DNA of 64,000 bases from Protaetiibacter mangrovi (lineage in GTDB: Bacteria > Actinomycetota > Actinomycetes > Actinomycetales > Microbacteriaceae). The stretch spans positions 1 to 64,000 of the forward strand of contig NZ_JANTHX010000003.1 in NCBI RefSeq assembly GCF_024752305.1. The letters are read 5' to 3'. The position numbers and the translations under genes are program-made. Of the stretch, positions 16,867-25,959 are shown piece by piece (the first letter of the stretch is position 1; every line of letters starts with the position of its first letter). Under the pieces are notes generated by a model. That model saw only the letters and a list, made by a program, of their open reading frames with translations, was not told where the DNA came from and ran no database searches.

Positions 16867-17249
16867 TCGCCGACGCCCCGTTCCGCATCCTGATCGTCGA
16901 CGACTCGGCGCGTCAGCGCCAGGGCTACCGGATGCTGCTGGGCTCCCAGCCCGACATGGAGGTCGTCGGCGAGGCGGGCGACGGCGCGCAGGCGCTCGGC
17001 ATCCTGCGCAGGCTCCCCGCCGACGTGGTGCTGATGGACATCCAGATGCCGCGCGTGAACGGCCTCGTCGCGACGGAGCGGATCCTGGGCGACCCGCGGG
17101 TGCGGGAGGTCGGTGAACCGCCCCGGATCGTGCTGCTGACCGCGATCGATCTGGAGGACCACGTCGCAGCGGCCGCGATGTCGGGCGCCTACGCGGTGCT
17201 CTACAAGGACGTGGCGCCCGAGGTGCTGTTCACCGCGATCCGGGGTTAG
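16863..17249 (+). CDS. Receiver-only response regulator
   Basis: This 128-residue protein is a receiver domain alone. It has D13/D14, phosphoacceptor D59 (VLMDIQMPRVNG), a conserved Thr (LLTAIDL) and Lys near 116 (VLYKDVAPEVLFTAIRG). Related NarL-type regulators continue here into a linker and DNA-binding domain, but a TAG stop follows at once. The stop overlaps, on the other strand, the stop of def. It could act by protein contact as a phosphate sink or a partner, or be a shortened descendant of a full regulator. The GTG start overlaps the kinase stop. Confidence 0.88.
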   Translation: MIADAPFRILIVDDSARQRQGYRMLLGSQPDMEVVGEAGDGAQALGILRRLPADVVLMDIQMPRVNGLVATERILGDPRVREVGEPPRIVLLTAIDLEDHVAAAAMSGAYAVLYKDVAPEVLFTAIRG

Positions 17250-17812
17250 TCCTCGAGGTGGTCGCGCCCCGGCAGCCACGACTTGCCGGGGAGCCCCCAC
17301 TTGTTGCGCCGGATGGCGCGCTGCGCGGCGCGCGCGTGCGGGTCGACGAGCCGGTCGGCGTAGAGCACGCCGTCGAGGTGGTCGAACTCGTGCTGGAAGA
17401 TGCGTGCGAGCCAGCCCGTCGCGAGCACCTCGTACGGCTCGCCGTCGAGGTCGACGGCGCGCAGCAGCGCGGTGTGCGAGCGCAGCAGCGGGAAGCGCTC
17501 TCCCGGGATCGAGAGGCACCCTTCGGAGTCGTCGTCCGGATCGGGCACCCCGACCGGAGGCGGCGAGATCAACAACTGGGGGTTGATCGCGGTGCCGCGG
17601 TGCAGCGCGCCGTCCTCGTCGCGCCAGTTGTAGACGAACAGGCGCAGCGGGATGCCCACCTGCGGCGCAGCCAGCCCCACCCCGGGAGCCGTCGACATGG
17701 TGTCCTCCATGTCGTGCACCAGCGCGGCGAGACCCTCGTCGATCTCCTCCACCTCCTGGGCGCGCTCGTGGAGCACGGGGTCCCCGGTGATCCGGATCGG
17801 GAGTACGGCCAT
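17246..17812 (-). CDS. def: Peptide deformylase
   Basis: This 188-residue metalloenzyme removes the formyl group from nascent N-formylmethionyl peptides. All three family motifs are intact: GVGLAAPQ (44-51), EGCLSIPG with ligand Cys99, and HEFDH (141-145) with the two metal histidines and the catalytic glutamate. The ATG at 17812 is preferred over an upstream start because a TATCCT -10 box ends six bases before it. Its stop TAA overlaps the TAG of the receiver gene on the opposite strand. Confidence 0.96.
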   Translation of the reverse strand: MAVLPIRITGDPVLHERAQEVEEIDEGLAALVHDMEDTMSTAPGVGLAAPQVGIPLRLFVYNWRDEDGALHRGTAINPQLLISPPPVGVPDPDDDSEGCLSIPGERFPLLRSHTALLRAVDLDGEPYEVLATGWLARIFQHEFDHLDGVLYADRLVDPHARAAQRAIRRNKWGLPGKSWLPGRDHLED

Positions 17813-17852
17813 TCGCACAGGATATCGGCGCGGGGACGGGTAGATTCGACGG
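17813..17852. promoter_or_regulatory. Divergent leaderless promoters of def and DMT transporter
   Basis: Only 40 bases separate the two start codons. TATCCT on the minus strand (17819-17824) is six bases from the def ATG, and TAGATT on the plus strand (17841-17846) is six bases from the GTG. The two promoters therefore overlap and may compete for polymerase. Confidence 0.65.
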
Positions 17853-18806
17853 GTGCCGGACGTCATACCCACGAACGACCAAGTCGAGGCGTTCGTGAAC
17901 TCGATCCCCTGGCTCGGCATCATGATCGCGCTCGTCGGGGCGGTGTTCCTGTCGGTCGGGGCGCAGCTGCAGCACCGCGGTGTCGCCAAGGTCGAGGAGC
18001 GCTACGGCTCGGGCGAGAAGGCCGGCCTCTCGGGGGGGCAGCTGGTGCGCCTGCTCGGCCGCCCGAGCTGGGTCGGGGGCACCCTGATGCTCGGACTCGC
18101 CATCGTGTTCCAGCTCACGGCCCTCGGTTTCGCGCCGATCATCGTCGTGCAGCCGATCGGGATCGTGGCGCTCGTGCTCACCTCGATCATCAACGCCCGC
18201 GTCTCGCACGTGAGCCTCGACCGCCACGCCGTCCGCGCGATCGTGATGTGCGTCGGCGGCATCGGCGTGTTCGTCACGGTCGCCGCCTTCTACGCCACGG
18301 AGCACGCGCTCAGCGAGGCCCAGCTCATCATCGTGCTCGGCATCCTGGGTGTGGTGCTGCTGGCCCTCGCGGCCGCGTTCATCTTCTTCCGCAAGAAGGT
18401 CAACGCCCTGTTCTACATCGCGGCGGGCGGCGTGCTCTACGGATTCGTCGCCTCGATCGCGAAGGTCATCATCAACCGGATCCTCACCGGCAACTTCGAC
18501 TGGGTGACGGTCGTGGGGGGCGTCGGCCTCCTCCTCGCGCTCGGCCTCGGGTTCTACTTCGTGCAGACGGCGTATTCGGTGGGTGCGCCCGATCTGGTGA
18601 TCGCGGGGCTCACCGTCATCGATCCGCTGGTGGCCGTCGCGATCGGCATCTTCGTGCTCGGCGAGGCGTCGGAGACCCCGCCCTGGGCGCTGCTGGTCTG
18701 GGCGGCCGCCGGAGCGGTCGCGATCTTCGGCGTCTTCCAGCTCGCCAAGCACCACCCGCAGACCCACCGGCGCGATGAGCCGGGCGAGCTGTCGACCCTG
18801 AGGTAG
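17853..18806 (+). CDS. DMT-family multidrug/nucleotide-sugar-like membrane transporter
   Basis: This 317-residue integral membrane protein has about nine to ten hydrophobic helices arranged as two repeats, as in drug/metabolite transporters. The first helices carry IALVGAVFLSVGAQLQHRGV and the second half starts near ALFYIAAGGVLYGFVA. It ends in a basic tail. The start is a leaderless GTG. The glycosyltransferase gene 39 bases downstream is co-directional, so a role in envelope biosynthesis is possible; the substrate is unknown. Confidence 0.82.
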   Translation: MPDVIPTNDQVEAFVNSIPWLGIMIALVGAVFLSVGAQLQHRGVAKVEERYGSGEKAGLSGGQLVRLLGRPSWVGGTLMLGLAIVFQLTALGFAPIIVVQPIGIVALVLTSIINARVSHVSLDRHAVRAIVMCVGGIGVFVTVAAFYATEHALSEAQLIIVLGILGVVLLALAAAFIFFRKKVNALFYIAAGGVLYGFVASIAKVIINRILTGNFDWVTVVGGVGLLLALGLGFYFVQTAYSVGAPDLVIAGLTVIDPLVAVAIGIFVLGEASETPPWALLVWAAAGAVAIFGVFQLAKHHPQTHRRDEPGELSTLR

Positions 18807-18845
18807 TTTGGAGGGGTTGTTTCCGCCGACCGAGGGACTGAACGA

Positions 18846-20078
18846 GTGACCGACGCGCCGTCGTCGCCCCCTGCCGAACCGCGCCTCACCGTCCTCATCG
18901 GATGCGACACCTTCGCCCCGGATGTGAACGGTGCCGCCACGTTCAGCCGCAACCTGGCGGCGGGGCTCGTGCGTCGTGGCCACGAGGTGCACGTCATGGC
19001 ACCCGCCCAGCGGGGGAGGGTCGGTACCTTCACCGAGGTGCACGAGGGCGCCCCCATGACGGTGCACCGCATCTACTCCTGGCGCTGGCTGCCGCACCCG
19101 TGGCTGCGTTTCATGCTGCCGTGGCGGGTCAAGGCGAACGCCGAGCGGATCGTGCGCGACGTGCAGCCCGACGCCATCCACTTCCAGTCGCACATCGTGG
19201 TCGGGCGCGGGCTCGCGACGGCCGCGAAGCGCCACGGCATCCGGCTGGTGGGCACCAACCACACGATGCCGGAGAACATCCTGCAGCACGTCGAGATCCT
19301 GCCGAAGGGCACCCTCGACTGGCTCGCCCGGGTGCAGTGGCGGGCGGCGCGCAAATGGTTCGAGATGGCGGATTCGATCACCACCCCGACGCGGCGTGCG
19401 GCCGAGTTCTTCGAGCGCGGCACCGGCCTCACCGGCGTGCACGCGATCTCGTGCGGCATCGACACGAGCTTCTACACGGCCGACTTCGCACCCCGCAGCG
19501 AGAACGTCATCGCGTTCCTCGGGCGGCTCGACGAGGAGAAGTTCATCCACGAGGCGATCGAGACGCTGCCGCTGCTCGCCGACCTCGACCCGAAGCTCGT
19601 CATCATCGGCGGGGGCGAGGTGCGCGGGCGGCTCGAGGCGCGGGCGCGGGAGCTCGGCGTCACCGACCGCGTGCGCTTCACGGGACGCGTCTCCGATGAG
19701 GAGCTCCGGCGCGAGCTGACCGAGGCGAGCGTCTTCGCGATGCCGTCGCGCGCGGAGCTGCAGTCGATCGCCACGATGGAGGCGCTCGCCTCCGGACTCC
19801 CGGTGGTCGCCGCCGACGCGATGGCGCTCCCGCACCTCGTGCACCCGGGCGAGAACGGCTACCTCTACCAGCCGGGTGACATCGAGGAGTTCGCCGGCCA
19901 CCTGCGCACCGTCCTCACGGCGGAGCCCGCCGAGCTCGAACGCCTCAAGCGGGGCGCGTTGCACACGGTCGTCGCGCACGACATCCAGCGCACCCTGGCC
20001 ACCTTCGAGGCGCTGTACCGGGGCGAGCAGATCGTCGACCCCGACACCGAGAGCACCTCGGAGCCGAGCGCGGGCTGA
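18846..20078 (+). CDS. GT4-family glycosyltransferase
   Basis: This 410-residue cytoplasmic or membrane-associated glycosyltransferase has a two-domain GT-B fold. The N-terminal domain shows VLIGCDTFAPDVNGAATFSRNLA, the acceptor-side glycine loop. The C-terminal domain has FLGRLDEEKF, FTGRVSDEEL and the nucleotide-sugar-binding EX7E motif in AELQSIATMEALASG. It resembles PimB-like mannosyltransferases, but the donor and acceptor cannot be fixed. GAGGGA precedes the GTG. The last ~15 residues are an acidic/serine tail. Confidence 0.88.
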   Translation: MTDAPSSPPAEPRLTVLIGCDTFAPDVNGAATFSRNLAAGLVRRGHEVHVMAPAQRGRVGTFTEVHEGAPMTVHRIYSWRWLPHPWLRFMLPWRVKANAERIVRDVQPDAIHFQSHIVVGRGLATAAKRHGIRLVGTNHTMPENILQHVEILPKGTLDWLARVQWRAARKWFEMADSITTPTRRAAEFFERGTGLTGVHAISCGIDTSFYTADFAPRSENVIAFLGRLDEEKFIHEAIETLPLLADLDPKLVIIGGGEVRGRLEARARELGVTDRVRFTGRVSDEELRRELTEASVFAMPSRAELQSIATMEALASGLPVVAADAMALPHLVHPGENGYLYQPGDIEEFAGHLRTVLTAEPAELERLKRGALHTVVAHDIQRTLATFEALYRGEQIVDPDTESTSEPSAG

Positions 20079-20123
20079 TCGCGCCTGCCCGGCCGCATCC
20101 GCGCGAGCCGGTACCGTGGTGGC

Positions 20124-20200
20124 GGGGCGGTAGCTCAGCCGGTCAGAGCAGTGGACTCATAATCCATCGGTCACGGGTTCAAGTCCCGTCCGCCCCACCA
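20124..20200 (+). tRNA. tRNA-Met (CAT), elongator type
   Basis: The acceptor GGGGCGG pairs with CCGCCCC and CCA is encoded. The D arm is GCTC/GAGC, the anticodon CAT is at 20158-20160 within GACTCATAATC, and the T arm is ACGGG/CCCGT. A1-type mispairing of initiator tRNA is absent. The CTCATAA loop is typical of elongator Met; tRNA-Ile2, in which C34 is modified to lysidine, is less likely. Confidence 0.9.
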
Positions 20201-20213
20201 CCTCCGAGGCGAA

Positions 20214-20948
20214 TCAGCCGATCGCGGCGACCGCGGCATGGATCGCGGCGAGCGTCGCCTCCGGCCTCGACACCATCGACACGTGCGAGGCCGCCACCTC
20301 CGAGATGGTCGACCCCGCGCGCTCCGCCATCCGGCGCTGCACGTCGATCGGGATCACGAGGTCGTCGGTGCCGAGCACGGCCCAGCTGGGGATGGTCCTC
20401 CACGCGGGCGTCGCCGACGGAGTCACGTTCGCCACGAACGAGGCGGGCCGCTGCGTCGCCACGATGAGCAGTCGCTCGGCCTCCGGCAGGTCCTGTGCGA
20501 AGGCGGTGTGCACCGTGTCGGGCTTGAGGAACGCCTCGGCTGCACCCTCCGGTGCCCCGGGGTAGCCGGCGACGTCGAGCACCGTCGTCGGATCGGCGAC
20601 GGCGAGCGCCGAGCTCGACCCGTCGAGGATCCCGACCACGGTCTCGCCCTCGTCCGGGATGAACGCGTCGACGTAGACGAGCGCGCGCACATCGCCGCCG
20701 TGGGCTCCGGCGTTGGTGATGACCGCACCGCCGTAGGAGTGCCCGACGAGTACGACCGGTCCGCTCGTGCGCTGCGCGAGGAACGAGGCGATGTACGCGG
20801 CATCCGAGATGAGCCCCCGGAGCTCGTTGGGCGGCGCGAACACCGTGAACCCCTTGGACTGGAGCGGCGCGACGACCGCGTTCCAGCTGGACGCGTCCGC
20901 CCAGGCCCCGTGCACGAGGACGATGGTCGGTTTCGATGACTCCGGCAT
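20214..20948 (-). CDS. Alpha/beta hydrolase
   Basis: This 244-residue enzyme belongs to the short alpha/beta hydrolase group (salicylate esterase / haloalkane-esterase-like family). It begins with TIVLVHGAWADASSW, which provides the oxyanion loop. The nucleophile elbow is GHSYGG with Ser71, the likely acid lies in GTDDLVIP, and the histidine is in ASHVSMVSRPE near the C-terminus. No signal peptide is present. It is preceded by a purine-rich GAAGGAAAGGGA site. The substrate cannot be named. Confidence 0.9.
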   Translation of the reverse strand: MPESSKPTIVLVHGAWADASSWNAVVAPLQSKGFTVFAPPNELRGLISDAAYIASFLAQRTSGPVVLVGHSYGGAVITNAGAHGGDVRALVYVDAFIPDEGETVVGILDGSSSALAVADPTTVLDVAGYPGAPEGAAEAFLKPDTVHTAFAQDLPEAERLLIVATQRPASFVANVTPSATPAWRTIPSWAVLGTDDLVIPIDVQRRMAERAGSTISEVAASHVSMVSRPEATLAAIHAAVAAIG

Positions 20949-21066
20949 GCTGTTCCCTTTCCTTCACGCGATGTACGGCCACTGCAACGGGTGAGGTTCG
21001 GGTTGGGCGTCGGGACGCTCTGCCGCTCACCATAGGGCTGCGGAAGAGCGGCGCGCCAGTCCCGGG

Positions 21067-24000
21067 TCAGCGCAGATCGCGGATGCGCGCGGTCAGGCTC
21101 GCGTCGGCCCCCGTGCGGCGCTCCCAGCCCACCGCGATCACGAGCAGCACGATGCCGGCGGTCGCCAGGGTGATCCACCACAGCAGCGGGTTGATCGTGT
21201 CGCCGAGCTGCACGAGGAACACCACCAGGATCTCGAGCGGCAGCACCGAGATCCCGAGGATGAACGGCGCGGCCAGCGTCTTGCGGGCGCCGAACAGCAC
21301 CGCCACCAGGGCGAACGCGATGACGAGGATCGCACGCCAGGTCTGCGGGTCGGTGAACGTCGCCATGATCGACGGCAGCAGGGTGGCCACGATGCCGGGC
21401 GCGAGCGTCGCCCACGAGCCCCGGAAGCCGATCGGCCAGCTCGTGGGGGTGCGCACGTCGCCCGGGCGGGCGCCGCGCGCGAAGGCGAGCACGCCCACCG
21501 CGACGAGCGCGAGGCCGAGCGGCAGCGAGAAGCCCTCCACCCGGAGGATCTCCCGCTGGCTCCAGGCGGTCACCGCGACGGCCCAGGCGAGCGACCACTG
21601 CAGCCACACCGGGGGCATCCGCACCTCCCGCTCGCGGGCCCGCCAGACCGTCGCCACCATGACGGCGAGCAGCAGCAGCTCGAGCCCCCACAGCGTCCAG
21701 ATCGAGAGCGGGTCGTCCTCGATCGCGGTCATCGGCCCGACCACGAGGAACACGCTGACCGGCACGTACACCCAGCGCGTCTGCAGCCCCGCGACGACGG
21801 CGAGGCGGCCCGCAGCCGCGGCCGTCGCGGCGGCGACGACCGCGAAGCCGAGCACCTGCAGCATGGCCGGCGTTCCGGCGATCGGCAGCGGATCGAGCTC
21901 CCACCCGAGACGTGCGCCCTGGATCATGCCCGCCGACGCGGCCAGCACGGCGCCGAGCAGCAGCGGCCACCGCAGGGGCTCGAACCGGGTCGCCCGGGTG
22001 CCCACGGGGCGCGTCACGAGCCCGGCCGCGACCGTCAGCAGCACCCCGGAGGCCATCAGCGCGTACGCGCGCCACAGCTCGTCACTCGGCGCGAACGACG
22101 TCCCCGTGCCGTTGCCCGTGACGGCGAGCAGCGCCAGCGACGGCGCGAGCGCGACCCCGAGACCCGTCGTGAACAGGGCCGCGGCCGGCTGCCCGGCATC
22201 GCCCCGGCGCCGGGCGGTCAGCACCGCCCCGACGACGATCGCCGCCTCCGCAGGCGGAAGCACGTAGGGCTCGACGACGGCGACGCCGGCGATCGCCCAG
22301 GCGCACCAGAGCGCTCCCGTCCAGGCGGCGGCCGCCGTCCACCAGCCGTAGCGCCGTCTCATCCACAGCGCGGTCGCAGCGGACCCGATGCCCAGCACCA
22401 GCAGCACGACGAAGGCGATGTCGAACCCGGCGGCCGCACGCACGAGGGCCAGCACCACCGCGATCGCGCCCGTGACGAGCGACGACGCCTCGATCGCGAG
22501 ACGCACGGCATCCGCCGTCGCGACCGGGTAGCCGGCCCGCACGAGCGCGCCGCGCACGAGCCCGGTGGTGGGAAGGGCGATCGCGACGATGGCCGCGATG
22601 ACGACGAGCGCGTAGGGGGAGCCGCTGACCGTGAGCAGCTGGGCCGCCAGGCACACCACGACGACCGCCAGGGTCGGCACCAGCAGGGCAGCGGCCCCCG
22701 CCCGCAGCACGCGTCCGGCGCCCGCGCGCCGCGTCAGCATCAGGGTCACCGCGAGCAGGAAGATCACCCCGCTCGACAGCGCCGTCCATCCGCTGCGCTC
22801 GATCAGCACCGACACGACGCCGATCCCGAAGGGCACGGCGGTGACACCCAGCACGGCGTACCAACTGCCGGTCGGCAGCCAGGAGGTGAGCGACGCCGCG
22901 ATCGCGACCACGGCGGCCCCGCTCGTGAGCAGGCACAGCACGGGCAGCAGCTCGAGCTCGGTCAGGCTGAGTGCGGCGGCGCCGGCGACCAGCAGATACG
23001 CGAAACCGATCGTCGTGTGCAGCGGGCGGATGCGGGCGGGGGCGGTGCGCGCGGCGAGCCCGAGCATCGCGACGGCCGCGGCGCCACCGATCGCGGCGAG
23101 CGCGGCGTCCGGCCAGGAGAGCAGCACCGCCTCGACGATCGCGCCGTAGGCGACGGTGACCAGCGGCGCCCGCAGCGAGAGCGCGGAGCGCCGCACGCGG
23201 TCGACGAACAGGAGCGCGAGCGAGGCCGCCGCCGACACCGCGAGCGCGTAGCCGGTGGTGAGGGCGAGGTGCGCCGGGAACGCGAGCGGGAGGCCGGCCG
23301 CGGCGGGAACCAGGATCCAGCGGGCGAGCACGGCCAGCGCTCGTGCGCGGCCCGGCTCGAGGGACGCCCGCGCGAGCGCCCAGACCCCGAGAGCGGTGAC
23401 GACGAGTGCGGCGCTCGTGATCGCGGCGCGTACGGCGGTGTCGGCGTCGAGGGTGATCGTCTCGTCCGCCGACCACGCCCGGTCGAGAGCGAACACGGAT
23501 GCCGCCCCGAGGGCGAAGAACGAGGGCAGCGCGACCACGAGGGTGACGCCCACGACGGCGAACTCGAGGGTTCGCCGACGGATGGGGCCCGTGCGCGGGA
23601 TGAGCGAGACCGCGACGAGCGGCAGGGCGGCGGCGACAGCCACCGCGAGGAAGGTCCATTCCTCGCGGGGCAGCGGGACCGCCGCCGCGACGGCGACGAG
23701 GGCGGCGGATGCGAGCACCCCGCCGCCGAGCGTCCACAGCTCCGGGGCGATGACGCGGGTGGTGAGCAGGGCGCCGAGCGCGAGCACCGCGAACAGCGCA
23801 CCGATGAGGTAGCCCGGGGCGTCGGGGAGCAGCCGGCCCGCGAACACCAGGGCGAGCGGGATCGCCGAGAGCACGGCGGCGAGCTGGAGGACGGTGAGCG
23901 AGACGCGGTCGGCGAGCAGGGGGGAGCCGAGACGGTCGCGCAGCGGTCGGGTGAGCTCGAGCAGCGCCCACCCGGAGAAGACCACGGCGACGTGACCCCA

Positions 24001-24813
24001 GGCGACGATCCAGCCTGCGGAGAGCACCTCGGGGGCGGATGCGAACCCGTAGCCGAGGAAGGCCGGCACGATCGCCAGCCCGACGAGGCCCGACCACAGC
24101 CAGGTGCGCATCCGCATGCGCGCACCCACCGCGACCATCGCCCCGCCGCTCACCAGCAGGCCGAGGGCGCCGAAGAACCAGCCGCTGACATCCGGAGGGG
24201 CCACCCGCGAGAACGCCCACACGTCGAGCGCGAGGAACACCATCCCGAGAGCACCGATCGCCTCCGCCGAGAACTGCAGCCGGCGGCTGTGGAGCAGCCA
24301 GGCGCCGCCGAGGAACAGCGCCGTGACGACGGCGATGATCGTGGTGCGCGTGCCGAAGTCGGTGAGATCGGGGTTGAGGAAGGTGAACACGATCGCCGCG
24401 ACGGCGAGCAGCCCCGCGCCCACCACCGCTAGCACGGACTGCAGGCTGATGGCCGAACGGGGGCGATCGGATGCCGGGGTCGCGACCCGCTCGACGGGCA
24501 CGCCGGGCGCGCCCACGGGCGGCGCGACGTGAGGCGCCGCCGCCGGCGCCGTCTGCGCGGGCGGAGCAGCCGACGCGGCGGCGATCCCCGCCGTCGGGAG
24601 CGCGTCGATGAGCGCCTCGCGGTGACGCACCGCGTCGACCACCGCCTCCGACGCCGCCCAGAGCGCGCTCCCCGCCTCACCGCGGAGATCGGCGCCGCAG
24701 CGGGCGCAGACCCCCAGCCGCATCGCCGCGCCGCCCTCCCAGGTGCGGGTGTGGCAGCGCGGGCACGCGGCGGTGTCGAGCACGAATCGGGCGACGTCGT
24801 CGGTCCAGGACAT
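21067..24813 (-). CDS. SCO7613-type giant multi-spanning membrane protein
   Basis: This 1248-residue protein begins with a four-cysteine zinc ribbon (C17, C20 in CPRC; C36, C39 in CARC), followed by a cytoplasmic linker of about 90 residues. Roughly 30 hydrophobic helices then run to the C-terminus with only short loops. This layout matches a family of actinobacterial membrane proteins of unknown function named after a Streptomyces member. No transporter motif or enzymatic site was recognised. A TAGGCT -10 box at 24820-24825 stands six bases from the ATG, so the mRNA is probably leaderless. The gene is transcribed alone. Confidence 0.88.
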   Translation of the reverse strand: MSWTDDVARFVLDTAACPRCHTRTWEGGAAMRLGVCARCGADLRGEAGSALWAASEAVVDAVRHREALIDALPTAGIAAASAAPPAQTAPAAAPHVAPPVGAPGVPVERVATPASDRPRSAISLQSVLAVVGAGLLAVAAIVFTFLNPDLTDFGTRTTIIAVVTALFLGGAWLLHSRRLQFSAEAIGALGMVFLALDVWAFSRVAPPDVSGWFFGALGLLVSGGAMVAVGARMRMRTWLWSGLVGLAIVPAFLGYGFASAPEVLSAGWIVAWGHVAVVFSGWALLELTRPLRDRLGSPLLADRVSLTVLQLAAVLSAIPLALVFAGRLLPDAPGYLIGALFAVLALGALLTTRVIAPELWTLGGGVLASAALVAVAAAVPLPREEWTFLAVAVAAALPLVAVSLIPRTGPIRRRTLEFAVVGVTLVVALPSFFALGAASVFALDRAWSADETITLDADTAVRAAITSAALVVTALGVWALARASLEPGRARALAVLARWILVPAAAGLPLAFPAHLALTTGYALAVSAAASLALLFVDRVRRSALSLRAPLVTVAYGAIVEAVLLSWPDAALAAIGGAAAVAMLGLAARTAPARIRPLHTTIGFAYLLVAGAAALSLTELELLPVLCLLTSGAAVVAIAASLTSWLPTGSWYAVLGVTAVPFGIGVVSVLIERSGWTALSSGVIFLLAVTLMLTRRAGAGRVLRAGAAALLVPTLAVVVVCLAAQLLTVSGSPYALVVIAAIVAIALPTTGLVRGALVRAGYPVATADAVRLAIEASSLVTGAIAVVLALVRAAAGFDIAFVVLLVLGIGSAATALWMRRRYGWWTAAAAWTGALWCAWAIAGVAVVEPYVLPPAEAAIVVGAVLTARRRGDAGQPAAALFTTGLGVALAPSLALLAVTGNGTGTSFAPSDELWRAYALMASGVLLTVAAGLVTRPVGTRATRFEPLRWPLLLGAVLAASAGMIQGARLGWELDPLPIAGTPAMLQVLGFAVVAAATAAAAGRLAVVAGLQTRWVYVPVSVFLVVGPMTAIEDDPLSIWTLWGLELLLLAVMVATVWRAREREVRMPPVWLQWSLAWAVAVTAWSQREILRVEGFSLPLGLALVAVGVLAFARGARPGDVRTPTSWPIGFRGSWATLAPGIVATLLPSIMATFTDPQTWRAILVIAFALVAVLFGARKTLAAPFILGISVLPLEILVVFLVQLGDTINPLLWWITLATAGIVLLVIAVGWERRTGADASLTARIRDLR

Positions 24814-24947
24814 GGCCGGAGCCTAGCGAGCCGCGCATGCTCCGCTCGTCACCCGCGCGGCGGATGGGGATGAGCCCCGCGACGGAGACCGTGCGTCGCA
24901 GACGGAAATACTCCCGTGTCCCGGCCGGTTGCATCCGCTGAGCCCTG

Positions 24948-24953
24948 CAGGAT
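24948..24953 (+). promoter_or_regulatory. -10 box of DUF1684 gene (CAGGAT class)
   Basis: CAGGAT ends seven bases before the ATG at 24961. The same hexamer at nearly the same spacing precedes the DNA polymerase and fabD genes. Confidence 0.45.
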
Positions 24954-24960
24954 GGAGACC

Positions 24961-25800
24961 ATGACCGACACCGCCGCCCCCGCGACCACCCAGACGCCCG
25001 AGGAGCAGTTCGCCTACTTCCACTCGCGCCGCGAGCTGGTGGTCGTGCAACCGCAGGGATCCCTCGCGCTCACCACCACCCAGGTGATCGACACCCCGCA
25101 GACGGTGTGGGGCGTGCCCGGCCACTGGGCGCCGCGCACCGACGGCGGCTCGGGCGTACTGCTCACCGCGGCGGCCGCCGACGGCATCGAGGTCGACGGC
25201 GAACCCGTCGACGGCACCGTCGAGGTGCGGGGCAAGGACGACGCCGAACCCTCCGCGATCCGCTTCAGCGACACGGTGACGGGCTTCGTGATCTCGCAGG
25301 AGGGCGGCTTCTACGCCGTGCGCATCTGGGACGCCCAGTCGGAGGCGATCCAGGAGTTCGGCGGCATCGACGCCTTCGACTACGACCCGAGCTGGGTGAT
25401 CACCGCCGACTGGTCGCTGAACCCGGAGGGCACCACGGTGGGCTTCGAGCACCTCAAAGACGACGGCAAGACCCGCGACGAGGTCGTGCCCGGGCGCATC
25501 ACGTTCAGCCGCGACGGCGTCGACTACGACCTCGCCGCCTTCAAGTCGGGCCGCGCGCTGCAGCTCGTCTTCGCGGACGCCACCAACGGCGACAGCACCT
25601 ACAGCGTCGGCCGCTTCCTCTTCGTCGCCCCCAACGCCGACGGCACCATCACCCTCGACTTCAACCGCGCGGTGCTGCCGCCGTGCGCCTTCAGCTACGC
25701 CTTCAACTGCCCCCTGCCGCCCAAGCAGAACCGGTTCCCGTTCGCGGTCGAGGCGGGGGAGAAGCTGCCGCTCAAGAAGGACGGCACGCCGCTCCACTGA
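24961..25800 (+). CDS. DUF1684 domain protein
   Basis: This 279-residue protein shows the DUF1684 signature: an N-terminal YFHSRRELV segment, a WSLNPEG centre, GRALQLVFADATNGDSTYSVGRFLFVAPNADG and the closing LDFNRAVLPPCAFSYAFNCPLPP with two cysteines. The family is a beta-rich cytoplasmic protein of unknown function found widely in actinobacteria. The ATG at 24961 was chosen for its fit to a -10 box and to the family N-terminus; ATG 24952 is an alternative. It is transcribed alone and followed by an inverted repeat. Confidence 0.9.
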   Translation: MTDTAAPATTQTPEEQFAYFHSRRELVVVQPQGSLALTTTQVIDTPQTVWGVPGHWAPRTDGGSGVLLTAAAADGIEVDGEPVDGTVEVRGKDDAEPSAIRFSDTVTGFVISQEGGFYAVRIWDAQSEAIQEFGGIDAFDYDPSWVITADWSLNPEGTTVGFEHLKDDGKTRDEVVPGRITFSRDGVDYDLAAFKSGRALQLVFADATNGDSTYSVGRFLFVAPNADGTITLDFNRAVLPPCAFSYAFNCPLPPKQNRFPFAVEAGEKLPLKKDGTPLH

Positions 25801-25836
25801 GCTCTTCGGCGCCGCGATGATCCGCGGCGCGCGGCC

Positions 25837-25870
25837 GAGATCGGGCACGAGCGCGGTCGCGCCCGATCTC
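25837..25870 (+). terminator. Inverted repeat after DUF1684 gene
   Basis: Ten-base arms GAGATCGGGC and GCCCGATCTC are separated by 14 bases. It may terminate the DUF1684 transcript; there is no T tract. Confidence 0.45.
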
Positions 25871-25896
25871 GAGTGCCGACACCGGTGAGTGGCACT

Positions 25897-25935
25897 GGTT
25901 GATTGAGTAGCCGCCGCAGGCGGCGTGTCGAAATC
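25897..25935. repeat. REP-like palindromic extragenic element
   Basis: The element starts GGTTGATTGAGTAG, has a palindromic centre CCGCC-GCA-GGCGG, and ends GTCGAAATC, so its ends GATT and AATC are also inverted. Elements with the same flanks (GATTGAGTAG and TCGAAATC around a variable palindrome) are familiar between genes in Microbacteriaceae genomes. Only one copy is in this window. Confidence 0.55.
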
Positions 25936-25959
25936 CCCGACCCGCCTGCGCTCGGCCCC

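Noticed and set aside
16749-19979. 1076-codon open frame on the minus strand across the kinase, def and glycosyltransferase region
   Set aside because: It overlaps four well-supported genes and its translation has no family pattern; it is a composition artefact.
20124-20200. tRNA-Ile2 (CAT read as lysidine-modified)
   Set aside because: The loop and stem GACTCATAATC are typical of elongator Met tRNA. Lysidine status cannot be read, so some doubt remains.
20936-24432. Long plus-strand open frames opposite the giant membrane protein
   Set aside because: They are Arg/Ser/Pro-rich or Asp/Glu/Arg-rich shadows. The minus strand has regular hydrophobic helices and a zinc ribbon.
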